Origin: Oscillospiraceae bacterium
GTDB lineage: Bacteria; Bacillota; Clostridia; Oscillospirales; QAMX01
NCBI GenBank assembly: GCA_015067675.1
Contig: SVMB01000028.1
Span: 1 to 37,015 of the forward strand
Reading direction: 5' to 3'
Length of the DNA: 37,015 bases
Positions 1-8,216 of this stretch are shown here, in pieces. The first letter of the stretch is position 1, and each line of letters starts with the position of its first letter. The translations under genes and the position numbers were made by a program. The notes under the pieces are model-generated. The model saw only the letters and a program-made list of their open reading frames with translations, had not been told where the DNA came from and made no database searches.

Positions 1-4
1 CGCT

Positions 5-1153
5 ATGAAGCTGACTTCCGCCATGGTCAAGGAGAAGGCCAAAGAGCTGGGTATCGACTGTATTGCCATCGGCAGCATCGACCGCTACAAGGATGCGCCT
101 CCTCTAATGAACCCGCTGAACTATTTCCCGGAATGCAAGAGCATCATCATGCTTGCCATGCGTATCCCGCGCGGTACTTATCGTGGTATTCTGGAAGGTA
201 CCCACTGGCATAACTACACCTTCTATTCCTACAACCGCCTCAACACCCTCTTCCGTCCGAAGCTGACCTATGCGCTGGCCTGCTGGCTGGAGGATATGGG
301 CGCTGAAGCCATTCCCCATTATCCTGCCGTTTCCGAGCGTATGGGCGACGGCGAACCGGTCGTGCCCGGCCGTATGCCCAACGTCGCCATGAGCGTTCGT
401 ATCATGGGCGCCGGCGCAGGTCTGGGTGAGATGGGTTACTCCAAGGTGTTCCTGACGCCTGAATTTGGTCCCCGTGTTCGTCTGGGCATGATTATGACCG
501 ACGCTGAGCTGGAACCCGATCCGATCATTCCCACCGGTACTCTCTGCAACCACTGCGGACGCTGCGTGCGCGAGTGCCCCGGCAACGCCATTCCGCCTGT
601 CGGCAAGCTGGAAAACACCATCCACATCCGCGTCGGCGGTGAGGATATCTATTGGGGCGACGTGGACATGGGCCGCTGTACGCTGACCCACCACGGTCTG
701 AACAACCGTATTTCTCCCTTCCTGAAGAAGGATATGCCCAACCTTGAGTACGACGTACAGAGCTCCGACGTCACCGAGGAAGAGGCCTACCGCCTGGCTT
801 ACACCATTGCCCAGAACAAGTGGGGCGGCGTCTATGACCGTCCTGACCAATTCCTGATCCACTATTACGGCTACATCCTGGGCCACACCGGCTACTTTGC
901 CATCTGCGGCGCCCGTGGCTGTATCTGTGCCTGCGCCGATTCTCTGGAAAAGCGCAAGGCCATCCGCAACCTCTTCGTCAATCCCCTTATCAAGAAGAAG
1001 ATGTGGATTCTGGACTACAAGAAGAACGCCAAGCTCGGCGCCATCAACCCCTGGCGTGAGTCTGCGTTGGATCGAAAGGATCCCACCATCCGCCAGAACG
1101 AATATCGTCACAGTGCCGGCTATCGGCATATTGAGAACGGAGGTCAGAAATAA
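5..1153 (+). CDS. 4Fe-4S protein of the epoxyqueuosine reductase (QueG)-like family
   Basis: This 382-residue protein probably transfers electrons or reduces a small substrate with iron-sulfur clusters; the substrate is unknown. A ferredoxin motif is visible at C181-x2-C184-x2-C187-x3-C191 followed by Pro, and more cysteines lie near the C-terminus (CGARGCICAC), suggesting a second cluster. The N-terminal region has the layout of QueG-like and reductive-dehalogenase-like 4Fe-4S proteins, but there is no Tat signal and no clear corrinoid motif. The ATG at position 5 aligns with the start of the downstream paralogue (both have a KELGID stretch near residue 15), so the gene is probably complete, although its ribosome site lies outside the window. 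It shares one base with the next gene (TAATG), so the two are translationally coupled. True queuosine synthesis is unlikely because the protein is a diverged, duplicated member. Confidence 0.75.
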   Translation: MKLTSAMVKEKAKELGIDCIAIGSIDRYKDAPPLMNPLNYFPECKSIIMLAMRIPRGTYRGILEGTHWHNYTFYSYNRLNTLFRPKLTYALACWLEDMGAEAIPHYPAVSERMGDGEPVVPGRMPNVAMSVRIMGAGAGLGEMGYSKVFLTPEFGPRVRLGMIMTDAELEPDPIIPTGTLCNHCGRCVRECPGNAIPPVGKLENTIHIRVGGEDIYWGDVDMGRCTLTHHGLNNRISPFLKKDMPNLEYDVQSSDVTEEEAYRLAYTIAQNKWGGVYDRPDQFLIHYYGYILGHTGYFAICGARGCICACADSLEKRKAIRNLFVNPLIKKKMWILDYKKNAKLGAINPWRESALDRKDPTIRQNEYRHSAGYRHIENGGQK

Positions 1154-2022
1154 TGGCTAAAGATTTTAAAGCTGCCATCCGTGAAAGGGCAAAAGAGCTG
1201 GGAATCGACCTGATCGGTTTTGCCGGTCCCGAACGCTTCCATGATGCCTGCGGCGTTGCGATTCTGCCTCCCGGACGTGATCCCTTCAAGATCTTCCCCG
1301 AAGCCAAGACCGTGATCCTGGTTGGCCGTCTGATCCCCCGCGGCGCTCTGCGCGGCGCAGAGGAAGGCACTACCTTCGCCTCCTACGGCAACTTCGGCTG
1401 CCGTATGCTCGATGATCAGTTCAACGCTGCCACCACCTATGATCTGGTGCGCTTCATCGAGGACGCGGGCTATGAAGCCTGCCCCATCTTCCCCAATCCC
1501 GACGCCATCAACAACATGGGTGTGCCGGTTGAGCCCGGCAGACCTGCTCCCAACGTGGCACCCGACTTTGATTACGCGGCTGTTGCCTGCGGACTGGGTG
1601 AAATCGGCCTCTCCGGCCAGTTCCTGAGCCCTGAGTTTGGTCATCGTCAGCGCTTCCAGATGATCATCACTGACGCCGAGCTGGGTTCCGATCCGCTCTA
1701 CAGCGGCGAAAAGCTCTGCAATCAGTGCGGTGCATGTATCTCCGGCTGCCCTCTGGGCGCGCTCTCCGTTGAGAACACGAAGATCCGTGTGATCTGTGGG
1801 AAGACCTTCCCCGTGGCGGAGCTTGACAAGAAGCTCTGCGAAAGCTGCCTCAACGGCGGTACCGCCAATCGCCTGCATCCCAAGGGAGATCCTGACCGTA
1901 TGGCTGCTGCCTGCAACCGTGCCTGCGTGCGTGCGCTGTCCGAGCGCGGCATCGGCAGGATGAAGAATGAGTTCAAGGCTGAAAAGTCCTGGGCGAAGGA
2001 TCGCCAGGGCAGACTTGTGTGA
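1153..2022 (+). CDS. 4Fe-4S protein, paralogue of the preceding gene
   Basis: A 289-residue iron-sulfur protein related to its upstream neighbour and to QueG-type epoxyqueuosine reductases. The ferredoxin motif is C189-x2-C192-x2-C195-x3-C199; further cysteine pairs (CESC and CNRAC) lie in the last 70 residues and could hold a second cluster. It is about 90 residues shorter than its partner, mainly in the C-terminal part. The start ATG overlaps the stop of the first gene by one base and has a GGAGG site nine bases upstream. The pair may form a heteromeric redox enzyme, or the second gene may be a simple duplication product. The specific reaction cannot be told from sequence. A rho-independent terminator follows directly. 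Confidence 0.75.
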   Translation: MAKDFKAAIRERAKELGIDLIGFAGPERFHDACGVAILPPGRDPFKIFPEAKTVILVGRLIPRGALRGAEEGTTFASYGNFGCRMLDDQFNAATTYDLVRFIEDAGYEACPIFPNPDAINNMGVPVEPGRPAPNVAPDFDYAAVACGLGEIGLSGQFLSPEFGHRQRFQMIITDAELGSDPLYSGEKLCNQCGACISGCPLGALSVENTKIRVICGKTFPVAELDKKLCESCLNGGTANRLHPKGDPDRMAAACNRACVRALSERGIGRMKNEFKAEKSWAKDRQGRLV

Positions 2023-2041
2023 GTCTACATAATACTTTCAT

Positions 2042-2078
2042 TCACCGGAGAGGCGAAAGCTTCTCCGGTGAGCTTTTT
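2042..2078 (+). terminator. Rho-independent terminator after the Fe-S gene pair
   Basis: A perfect 10-bp stem (TCACCGGAGA at 2042-2051 with TCTCCGGTGA at 2062-2071) is followed by GCTTTTTG. It ends the two-gene Fe-S operon. Confidence 0.85.
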
Positions 2079-2179
2079 GTGCTGCAAATACTGAGAAAGA
2101 AATACACATTATGTTGGAATGTGCAGGACGTCTTACAGGCTTTGTCTGCCTTGTTGTACTTATATTGCAGCGCTGTCCC

Positions 2180-2208
2180 TTGCAAAAATCACCGTCGGAT
2201 GCTATACT
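2180..2208 (+). promoter_or_regulatory. Sigma-A type promoter for the GH20 gene
   Basis: TTGCAA at 2180-2185 and TATACT at 2203-2208 are separated by 17 bases. The expected start is near 2215, giving a short leader before the GGAGG site at 2230-2234. Confidence 0.65.
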
Positions 2209-2242
2209 GTAGAAAATACCATAGATAGTGGAGGATGTACCC

Positions 2243-3832
2243 ATGCAGGAATACAAAGGACTGCCTGTCCGCGGCGTGCATATGGATCTGAAAGCCTATA
2301 CTTTAAGCTTTGATATGATGTGCGAAACGGCGCGGAAGATGGCTGCACTCGGCTATAATACGATTCTTCTCGAGTATCAGGATAAGTTCCCCTTTGAGGG
2401 AGAACTTTCCGATATTCCCGAGGTTGATGCGCTGACGGTTGACCAGATCCGGGAGTTTGACGCGCTCTGCGGCTCTCTTGGGCTGGATATAATCCCGGTT
2501 GTGCAGTGCGTGGGCCATATGCATTACGTCCTGCGCCGGGAAAAGTATACCCATCTTGCCGACTCGGCAAAGTCTACGGCCCTGGCCGACGTGCTCTGTC
2601 CGTCCAAGCCTGAAAGCTTTGAACTCTTTGCGGCCATGGCCGATCAGGTGATGAAGCTGCATCCCCGCAGCCGGTATTTCCACATCGGCGGCGATGAAGC
2701 CCGCCTTGCCGAGCATTGCCCCACCTGCGGTGAGCGCCCGAAGTATCAGCGACTGATGGGTCACTACCGCAAGTGCGTGGATTATATCAACAACGCCGGC
2801 AAAAAGCCGATTATGTGGTGCGATATGCTGCTGGCACATCCGGAAATCCTGGAAGAAGTGCGCGGCCGCGTGGTGGTCATGGACTGGAACTATTCCTCCA
2901 CCGGCGCCAGAGGTGAACGCGCCCAGCTCTGGGGCGGCATCGATCCCAATAATCCCGACAGCTGGCCGGTGCTTCATCAGCAGCTCTTCCGAAACTATGT
3001 CTATGCCTGCGAGCCCTACATCATGAATCCCTTCCCGTTTGTGCGCTTCCTGCAGGATAACGGCTTCGAAGTCATCGTCGCGCCTGCCGCGCAGTGCGCG
3101 GGCGACTCCTTCTATGCGCTGCAGCCCCACCATATCAATAACTGCCGTGAAGCTGTCCGCGCCGCTGCTGCCGCCGATGCTTTGGGCGTTGTGGTGACTG
3201 TCTGGTCGATTCGCCGTGTGCCGTGGCCGCAGATTGAAAACTGCCTGATTGCCGCCGCGATGACGATGGCCAATCCTGCCGTGACCGATCGGGAAACCGA
3301 CGCGGCTTTTGCACTGGACTCCTTCGGTGTGGCTGATGCCGACCTTGCGCGGATTCCCGATATTCTGGGTAAGGCTGCCCAGGAGCTGCGGGATATCTGC
3401 GACGTGGCGACGCAGGTCAGCCCCTGCTGCGACGTGGGTGATGTGTCCGACTACGCGCGCAACCGTACCCTGCGCGATCAGGTCTGGAAGGGAAACCGTG
3501 CGATTGCCCCGGCCTGCGTAAAGCTTGCCCATGCTGCCGATGAGGCGCAGTATCTGCTGGATCAGGCGCGTCCCTGGGATGACGGACAGAAAGTGCGCGT
3601 GGCGCTGTGGCAGCTCTCTATCGATACGGCCCGTCTGATGAGCCGTTACGTGCCCTATCTCGCCGAAAGCACCATCCCCACCGACGCTGCCCGCGGTTTT
3701 ATCGAGGAGTTTAAGAGTCTCGGCAAGCGCTGGAATGAGGCGCTGGAGCCGATGTATACCCCCTTTGCGCTGGAATCCGACAACTACGCCCGCGCAGGAC
3801 TGCACATTGCGCACCTGCTGCAGTATGTGTAA
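2243..3832 (+). CDS. Glycoside hydrolase family 20 protein (beta-N-acetylhexosaminidase-like)
   Basis: This 529-residue enzyme likely removes terminal beta-linked GlcNAc or GalNAc. The signature HIGGDE (H147 to E152) is the GH20 catalytic motif, where the Asp-Glu pair (D151, E152) supports substrate-assisted hydrolysis. The TIM-barrel domain occupies roughly residues 10-340; the last 170 residues form a helical region of unknown role. No signal peptide is visible, so it is predicted to be cytoplasmic and would act on imported oligosaccharides. The start at 2243 was chosen because GGAGG lies eight bases upstream; an in-frame GTG at 2228 overlaps that site. It is flanked by its own promoter and a downstream hairpin, so it appears monocistronic. 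Together with the sialidase-like and GH89 genes later in the window it suggests use of N-acetylated host-type glycans. Confidence 0.85.
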   Translation: MQEYKGLPVRGVHMDLKAYTLSFDMMCETARKMAALGYNTILLEYQDKFPFEGELSDIPEVDALTVDQIREFDALCGSLGLDIIPVVQCVGHMHYVLRREKYTHLADSAKSTALADVLCPSKPESFELFAAMADQVMKLHPRSRYFHIGGDEARLAEHCPTCGERPKYQRLMGHYRKCVDYINNAGKKPIMWCDMLLAHPEILEEVRGRVVVMDWNYSSTGARGERAQLWGGIDPNNPDSWPVLHQQLFRNYVYACEPYIMNPFPFVRFLQDNGFEVIVAPAAQCAGDSFYALQPHHINNCREAVRAAAAADALGVVVTVWSIRRVPWPQIENCLIAAAMTMANPAVTDRETDAAFALDSFGVADADLARIPDILGKAAQELRDICDVATQVSPCCDVGDVSDYARNRTLRDQVWKGNRAIAPACVKLAHAADEAQYLLDQARPWDDGQKVRVALWQLSIDTARLMSRYVPYLAESTIPTDAARGFIEEFKSLGKRWNEALEPMYTPFALESDNYARAGLHIAHLLQYV

Positions 3833-3873
3833 GTAATCTGCGGGTACCCTGAATCGAATCCCTGGCAACGAAT

Positions 3874-3912
3874 CAGCCGCCGCAGTTCTTCAATGAGCTG
3901 CGGCGGCTGTTG
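3874..3912 (+). terminator. Hairpin terminator after the GH20 gene
   Basis: CAGCCGCCGCAG at 3874-3885 pairs perfectly with 3898-3909. The downstream tract (TTGTAT) is poor in U, so termination may be partial or bidirectional. Confidence 0.55.
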
Positions 3913-3933
3913 TATAAAAAATGAGAGATTTTC

Positions 3934-3959
3934 CAAACCTTTTTCAGTTCACGGTGTCT
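3934..3959 (+). promoter_or_regulatory. Possible ECF-type autoregulated promoter of the sigma factor gene
   Basis: CAAACCTTTTT near 3934-3944 and CGGTGTCT at 3952-3959 resemble the AAC and CGTC-like elements of ECF-dependent promoters, with about 15 bases between the AAAC and GTGTC cores. No sigma-A hexamers are visible here. Autoregulation is inferred from the ECF sigma gene lying directly downstream. Confidence 0.35.
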
Positions 3960-3966
3960 GTATAGG

Positions 3967-3980
3967 TGAAAGCGCTTTCA
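3967..3980. promoter_or_regulatory. CcpA-type catabolite responsive element (cre-like operator)
   Basis: TGAAAGCGCTTTCA is a perfect 14-bp palindrome that matches the cre consensus TGWAANCGNTNWCA at every position. It sits between the putative -10 element and the AAGGAGA ribosome site of the sigma factor, where a bound repressor would block transcription. LacI-family regulators other than CcpA bind similar sites. Confidence 0.6.
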
Positions 3981-3994
3981 AGGAGATAAAACAG

Positions 3995-5641
3995 ATGAAC
4001 AAACAGGATGCCGGGCAAATCACCTCAGCCTATCTCAAACCCGTCTACGGCTTTGCACTCAAGCGCTGCCGGAATCTGCAGGATGCAGAGGATCTGTCAC
4101 AGGAGATCATGCTGCGGATATTGCGCACGCTGCTGCTGCGCTGTGATATCGAAGATACGGAGAAGTATGTGTGGACGATTGCCCATAACGCGCTGAGCAA
4201 CTACTACCGGGATCGTGCACACAGGCACATTGGCACGCCGATTGAGGAGCTGTCCGAAACAATCCATGCAGACGAACCGGAGCCGGAGGATGCTCTGCTG
4301 CTGCGGGAGAGTGAGGAAACGCTGCACCGTGAGATTGCAAGGCTTGCAAAGCTGCAGCGGCAGATCGTGATTGCCTACTATTACGAAAAACGCAGACAGT
4401 CGGAAATAGCAGATATGCTGGGGATTCCCGTCGGTACGGTGAAATGGCATCTGTTTGAGGCACGAAAAGAACTGAAAAGGGGTATGGAAACCGTGGAAAA
4501 GACAAAAGAACTTTCCTTTAATCCGATTTTCTTTGCTATGTGCGGCACAAACGGCAGTCCCGGCACGCTTGGCAGCTGTGCAAACTTCTTCCGTACGGCG
4601 CTTTCGCAGAATATTGCCTATACGGTCCGGAAGGAAGCCAAATCAGTCAACGAAATCGCGGAAATCCTGAATGTGTCGCCGGTCTATGTGGAAAACGAGG
4701 CGGAATATCTGGAAAAATACGGTTTTTTGACAAAACAAGGCGGAAAATATCTGGGAAACATCCTGCTGGATGAAACAAACAGTGAGATTTCACGTCTGCA
4801 TGATGAAATGTATGATCGCGCGGCGGCGATCTTTGCGCCGGAACTGTACGATGCGCTGATATCCTCTGATATCTGGGAGGATCCGGGCCTTCAGGGCGGG
4901 TACACGGATGGTGGAGAGCGGGATAGGAACTTCCTGCTCTGGGCGCTGATTCCTTATATTGCGGCTTATTCCGGCGAGCATCTGCTCAAAGCAGAGGTGA
5001 GCTTTGAACAGGCGGCGACCCGACGTCCCGACGGCGGACACAACATCTGCTACGCGTCGGTGATCAATCCTGCGGAGGAAAAGCCGAAGTACTTTGACTC
5101 CATGCAGAATTTCTGCGGCATGTACTGGGACCGTGCACAGGATATGGCGCTCTACCAGATCGACACGGAATGGTCTGCAAGGCGCGTGGATAATCAGTAC
5201 CATCTGAATACGGCACGGATTCTGACGCTGCTCAGTCATGAACGCCGGGGTACTGCGCTGAACGAAGAAGAATATGCCTGGCTGGTAGAGGGTGGATTTC
5301 TCAAAATGGCTGAGGGGCCGGATCAGGAGATAAAAGCACTGCAGCAGTGCGTCTGGCTGGAGGGTGCGGAAATCAAAAAACGCCTGCTTTCCTTCGGCGA
5401 CCGCATCCGGGAAAAGTACCATGAAGAGCTGGAAGCGCTGCGAAAACCTTACATTGAAGCGGTGCTGCGGGAAACGCCCAGGCATCTTCACACGATGCAG
5501 AAATACGGCCTGCAGTTTACCTTTTATTCCGACGGCTGGTTTATCCTGCACTGCCTTAAAACACTGGTGAACGCAGGCAAGCTTCTGCCGCCGAAGGAGT
5601 CACAGAAACAGTCGCTGTCCATGATCATCCTGCATGAGTAA
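3995..5641 (+). CDS. ECF RNA polymerase sigma factor with winged-helix and long C-terminal domain
   Basis: A 548-residue protein. Residues about 8-75 form sigma region 2 (helical, with the DAEDLSQE motif typical of core RNA polymerase contact) and about 105-165 form region 4, ending with the helix-turn-helix QSEIADMLGIPVGTVKWHL. Ordinary ECF factors stop near residue 170-190. Here another 380 residues follow: a winged-helix-like segment at about 212-260 (SVNEIAEILNVSPVYVENEA) and then roughly 290 residues without recognisable motifs. The extension could bind a ligand or act as a built-in anti-sigma switch; that is inference. No separate anti-sigma gene is adjacent. The start at 3995 follows AAGGAGA by eight bases; upstream in-frame starts have no such site. 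The cre-like palindrome just upstream suggests carbon-source control. Confidence 0.8.
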   Translation: MNKQDAGQITSAYLKPVYGFALKRCRNLQDAEDLSQEIMLRILRTLLLRCDIEDTEKYVWTIAHNALSNYYRDRAHRHIGTPIEELSETIHADEPEPEDALLLRESEETLHREIARLAKLQRQIVIAYYYEKRRQSEIADMLGIPVGTVKWHLFEARKELKRGMETVEKTKELSFNPIFFAMCGTNGSPGTLGSCANFFRTALSQNIAYTVRKEAKSVNEIAEILNVSPVYVENEAEYLEKYGFLTKQGGKYLGNILLDETNSEISRLHDEMYDRAAAIFAPELYDALISSDIWEDPGLQGGYTDGGERDRNFLLWALIPYIAAYSGEHLLKAEVSFEQAATRRPDGGHNICYASVINPAEEKPKYFDSMQNFCGMYWDRAQDMALYQIDTEWSARRVDNQYHLNTARILTLLSHERRGTALNEEEYAWLVEGGFLKMAEGPDQEIKALQQCVWLEGAEIKKRLLSFGDRIREKYHEELEALRKPYIEAVLRETPRHLHTMQKYGLQFTFYSDGWFILHCLKTLVNAGKLLPPKESQKQSLSMIILHE

Positions 5642-5643
5642 AA

Positions 5644-5679
5644 ATGAGCCGCCGCGGTATTCACCGCGGCGGCTGCGTT
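5644..5679. terminator. Bidirectional terminator between convergent genes
   Basis: GCCGCCGCGGT at 5648-5658 pairs perfectly with 5663-5673 around a four-base loop. A short T-rich stretch follows rightward (GCGTTTG), and TCATTTTT follows leftward. It separates the sigma factor gene from pxpA. Confidence 0.8.
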
Positions 5680-5697
5680 TGTATTGAATGGAATGTA

Positions 5698-6465
5698 TTA
5701 CGCAATCACACGAGCCAGCGGCACGACCTCGACGCCTTCTGCCTCGAGACGGGCGCGGATGGTTTTGACAAATGCCAGTGCGTGCTCGTTGTCACCGTGG
5801 ACACAGATGGAATCGGCAGTGATCGGGATGTCGGCGCCGGTGATGGCCTGCACTTTTCCTTCCTTGAGCATGCGCACCACACGGTTGATGGCCTCGTTTT
5901 CATCCTTGATGACGGCACCGGGCTTGGAACGTGCAACGAGAGAACCGTCCTCGTTGTAGGCACGGTCGGCAAAGACCTCACGGGCGGCCCGGATGCCCAC
6001 ATCGGCGGCGGCACGAAGCATTTCGCTGCCGGAGAGGGCAAGGAGAATGAGAGAATCGTCAAAAGCGGCAATGGCCTCGGCAATGGCACGGGCGAGGGCG
6101 TAGTCCTTGCCTGCCATGTTGTAGAGTGCACCGTGAGGCTTGACATGCGCCATCTTTACGCCGGAGACGCGGCAGAAAGCGTCCAGCGCTCCCAGCTGAT
6201 AGAGCATATAAGCCTTTGCTTCCTCGGGAGTCACGGCCATGTTGCGGCGGCCGAAGCCCATCAGATCGGGAAAACCCGGATGTGCGCCGATGGCGACACC
6301 GGAAGCTGCGCACATGGCGGCAGTCTTGGTCATCACCAGCGGATCGGATGCATGATAACCGCAGGCGACATTGGCGGAGGTGATGTAGGGCAGAAGCTGA
6401 TCGTCAAGACCGATGGTATAATTGCCGAAGCTCTCGCCGAGATCGCAGTTGAGATCAACCTTCAT
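5698..6465 (-). CDS. pxpA: 5-oxoprolinase subunit A (LamB/YcsF family)
   Basis: This 255-residue protein belongs to the LamB/YcsF family, now known as PxpA. With PxpB and PxpC it forms the ATP-dependent bacterial 5-oxoprolinase that opens 5-oxoproline to glutamate. The family start ([12 protein letters not shown]) and the conserved [13 protein letters not shown] and VKPHGALYN stretches are all present, and the length is typical. AGGAGG lies eight bases before the ATG. It is the last gene of a six-gene minus-strand operon, 16 bases after the DUF1445 gene, and is followed by a bidirectional terminator. The presence of all three subunits in one operon makes the assignment firm. Known homologues act on 5-oxo-L-proline; the D-glutamate context raises the question of stereochemistry. 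Confidence 0.93.
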   Translation of the reverse strand: MKVDLNCDLGESFGNYTIGLDDQLLPYITSANVACGYHASDPLVMTKTAAMCAASGVAIGAHPGFPDLMGFGRRNMAVTPEEAKAYMLYQLGALDAFCRVSGVKMAHVKPHGALYNMAGKDYALARAIAEAIAAFDDSLILLALSGSEMLRAAADVGIRAAREVFADRAYNEDGSLVARSKPGAVIKDENEAINRVVRMLKEGKVQAITGADIPITADSICVHGDNEHALAFVKTIRARLEAEGVEVVPLARVIA

Positions 6466-6481
6466 CGTGAAATCCTCCTGA

Positions 6482-7273
6482 TTACTGGTTTTTCAGATCG
6501 ACGTTGAGCACGTCGGTGATGAGCATATGACCGGGGGCGTGGGTAATGGCAAACTTGGGCTTGGAGGCCATGAGCACGGCCTGCGGGGTCACGCCGCAGC
6601 ACCAGAATACCGGCGTCTCACCGGGCTTGATGGTGACAGGATCGCCGAAATCAGGCTTGCTGATATCGTTGATGCCGATGTAATCCGGATCGCCGATATG
6701 GATGGGGGCACCGTGAACACGGGGCATGGCGGCGGTGGCGGTAACGGCGGTAGTGACCTGCGCATAGGGGATGGGGCGCATGCTGACGACCGTATTGCCG
6801 GAGAAAACACCGGCGGGTTCACAGGGAATGTTGGTGATGTACATGGGAACGTTGCAGCCTTCCTCGATGTGTCGCACGGGAACACCGGCATTCAGCAGTT
6901 CGGACTCGAAGGAGAAGCTGCAGCCAATGAGGAAGCTGACGAAATCGTCACGCCAGAATTCGGATACGTCGGTGTACTCGCCGGTCATGACGCCGTCTTC
7001 ATAGATACGGTAACGGGGAATGTCCCTGGCAATATCGGCACCCGGAGCGATCTTCTTCAGATACCGGCTGCCCACGTCGCTGACTTCCAGGATCGGGCAG
7101 GGTTTGGGATTGCGCTGGGCAAAAAGCAGGAAGTCGTAGGCCAGATCCTTCGGGAGAATGACGAGGTTTGCCTGCGCGTATCCAAGGCTCATACCGGCGG
7201 TGGGCGTGGTAATCTCGCCTGCGCGGATCAGGGCACGCACTTCGGCAGGACTCATGTTGGCATAATCTTTCAT
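6482..7273 (-). CDS. DUF1445 family protein (YcsI-like, D-glutamate cyclase N-terminal region type)
   Basis: A 263-residue member of the DUF1445 family, long annotated as a putative hydro-lyase. In the mammalian mitochondrial enzyme D-glutamate cyclase, which converts D-glutamate to 5-oxo-D-proline, a DUF1445 region forms the N-terminal half. Family features here are the early [15 protein letters not shown] stretch, the [10 protein letters not shown] segment and the C-terminal [12 protein letters not shown]. The ATG at 7273 overlaps the stop of pxpC in an ATGA arrangement and has an AAGGG site nine bases upstream; an in-frame TTG at 7282 lacks this spacing. The gene lies between pxpC and pxpA. 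B. subtilis also clusters ycsI with ycsF and the kip genes, but cyclase activity of stand-alone DUF1445 proteins is inference. Confidence 0.85.
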   Translation of the reverse strand: MKDYANMSPAEVRALIRAGEITTPTAGMSLGYAQANLVILPKDLAYDFLLFAQRNPKPCPILEVSDVGSRYLKKIAPGADIARDIPRYRIYEDGVMTGEYTDVSEFWRDDFVSFLIGCSFSFESELLNAGVPVRHIEEGCNVPMYITNIPCEPAGVFSGNTVVSMRPIPYAQVTTAVTATAAMPRVHGAPIHIGDPDYIGINDISKPDFGDPVTIKPGETPVFWCCGVTPQAVLMASKPKFAITHAPGHMLITDVLNVDLKNQ

Positions 7274-8214
7274 AATTTCCAACCCTTTCTGTCGGCAAGA
7301 CGCTGATAGAAGCGCTGCTGAGCGTTGTAGAGTTTTTCTGCTTCACGGGAGGTGACGGCTGCAAATCGAACCGCCTGTCCGGGTTTGCGCTGGGCAAGCA
7401 GGGGAAGGTCAACGCTGATGACGGTGGCAATCTTGGTGTAGCCGCCGGTAGTCTGGCGGTCAGCCATCAGTACAATCGGCTTTCCGCCGGATGGAACCTG
7501 CACGGAGCCGAAAACGATGCCGTCGGAGATGATGTCCGCTCCCTCGCGGTGCTCGATGACGGGGCCATCCATGCGGCTGCCCATGCGGTCGGACTCAGGT
7601 GTGAGGGTATAGACGGAGGACAGGAAGGTTTCAATGCCCTTCGGGGTGAAACGGTCGTCCTGGGGACCCAGAATCACACGCAGCGTGACGATTTCTTCCC
7701 ATGTTTCAGGTGTAAGCATACGTTTTGCCATCCGGGGGATGGAGAGCATTGCACGGCGGAAGGGAAGAACATCACCTGCCTGCAGCTTACGGCCCTCAAG
7801 GCCTCCGAGCTTAAATTTCAGGCTGGTGGAGCGGCTGCCCATGATCTGAGGAACATCAAAACCGCCGCTGACGCACATATACGCACGGCAGCCGGTTTTG
7901 GCAAAGCCGCAGGTGAGCACATCAAAGCGATTGACCAGGACTGCCTGATAGCGGGGGATCGGTTCGCCGTTGATTTTCGGCTCCACATCAGCGCCGGTGA
8001 AAGCAATGATGTTTTCCTGATAGAAGGTACAGGAGATGCCGCCCATGGTCATCTCAAGAGCTGCTTCGCCCGGATCATTGCCTACAAGCAGATTGCCGAG
8101 AGCGAGGGCACGGGTGTCCATCGCACCGGCGGGGGAGAACCCCTGGGTCTGATAGCCGTAGCGGCCCATATCCTGCAGAGTGGTGAGGGGCCCGGGATTG
8201 GTAATCTGAATCAT
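7270..8214 (-). CDS. pxpC: 5-oxoprolinase subunit C (biotin-dependent carboxyltransferase-like, KipA family)
   Basis: A 314-residue PxpC/KipA protein, the second half of the allophanate-hydrolase-like part of 5-oxoprolinase. It shows the family start (ITNPGPLTTLQDMGRYGYQ), the SPAGAMD segment, the YMCVSGGFDVP stretch and the VLMADRQTTGGYTKIATV segment near the C-terminus. The ATG follows AAGGAGGG at good spacing, two bases after the end of pxpB, and the 3' end overlaps the DUF1445 gene by four bases. Length is normal for the family. It should work as a complex with PxpB and PxpA in the cytoplasm. Homologues in B. subtilis were first described as modulators of the sporulation kinase KipI system, but the three-gene set here favours the enzyme role. 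Confidence 0.93.
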   Translation of the reverse strand: MIQITNPGPLTTLQDMGRYGYQTQGFSPAGAMDTRALALGNLLVGNDPGEAALEMTMGGISCTFYQENIIAFTGADVEPKINGEPIPRYQAVLVNRFDVLTCGFAKTGCRAYMCVSGGFDVPQIMGSRSTSLKFKLGGLEGRKLQAGDVLPFRRAMLSIPRMAKRMLTPETWEEIVTLRVILGPQDDRFTPKGIETFLSSVYTLTPESDRMGSRMDGPVIEHREGADIISDGIVFGSVQVPSGGKPIVLMADRQTTGGYTKIATVISVDLPLLAQRKPGQAVRFAAVTSREAEKLYNAQQRFYQRLADRKGWKL

Positions 8215-8216
8215 CC

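Noticed and set aside
5-2022. Reductive dehalogenase assignment for the two Fe-S proteins
   Set aside because: Neither has a twin-arginine signal, an adjacent membrane anchor gene or a corrinoid-binding pattern; QueG-like Fe-S proteins fit better.
2303-3868. Long minus-strand frame opposite the GH20 gene
   Set aside because: The plus strand has the HIGGDE catalytic motif, promoter and ribosome site. The minus frame is a shadow.
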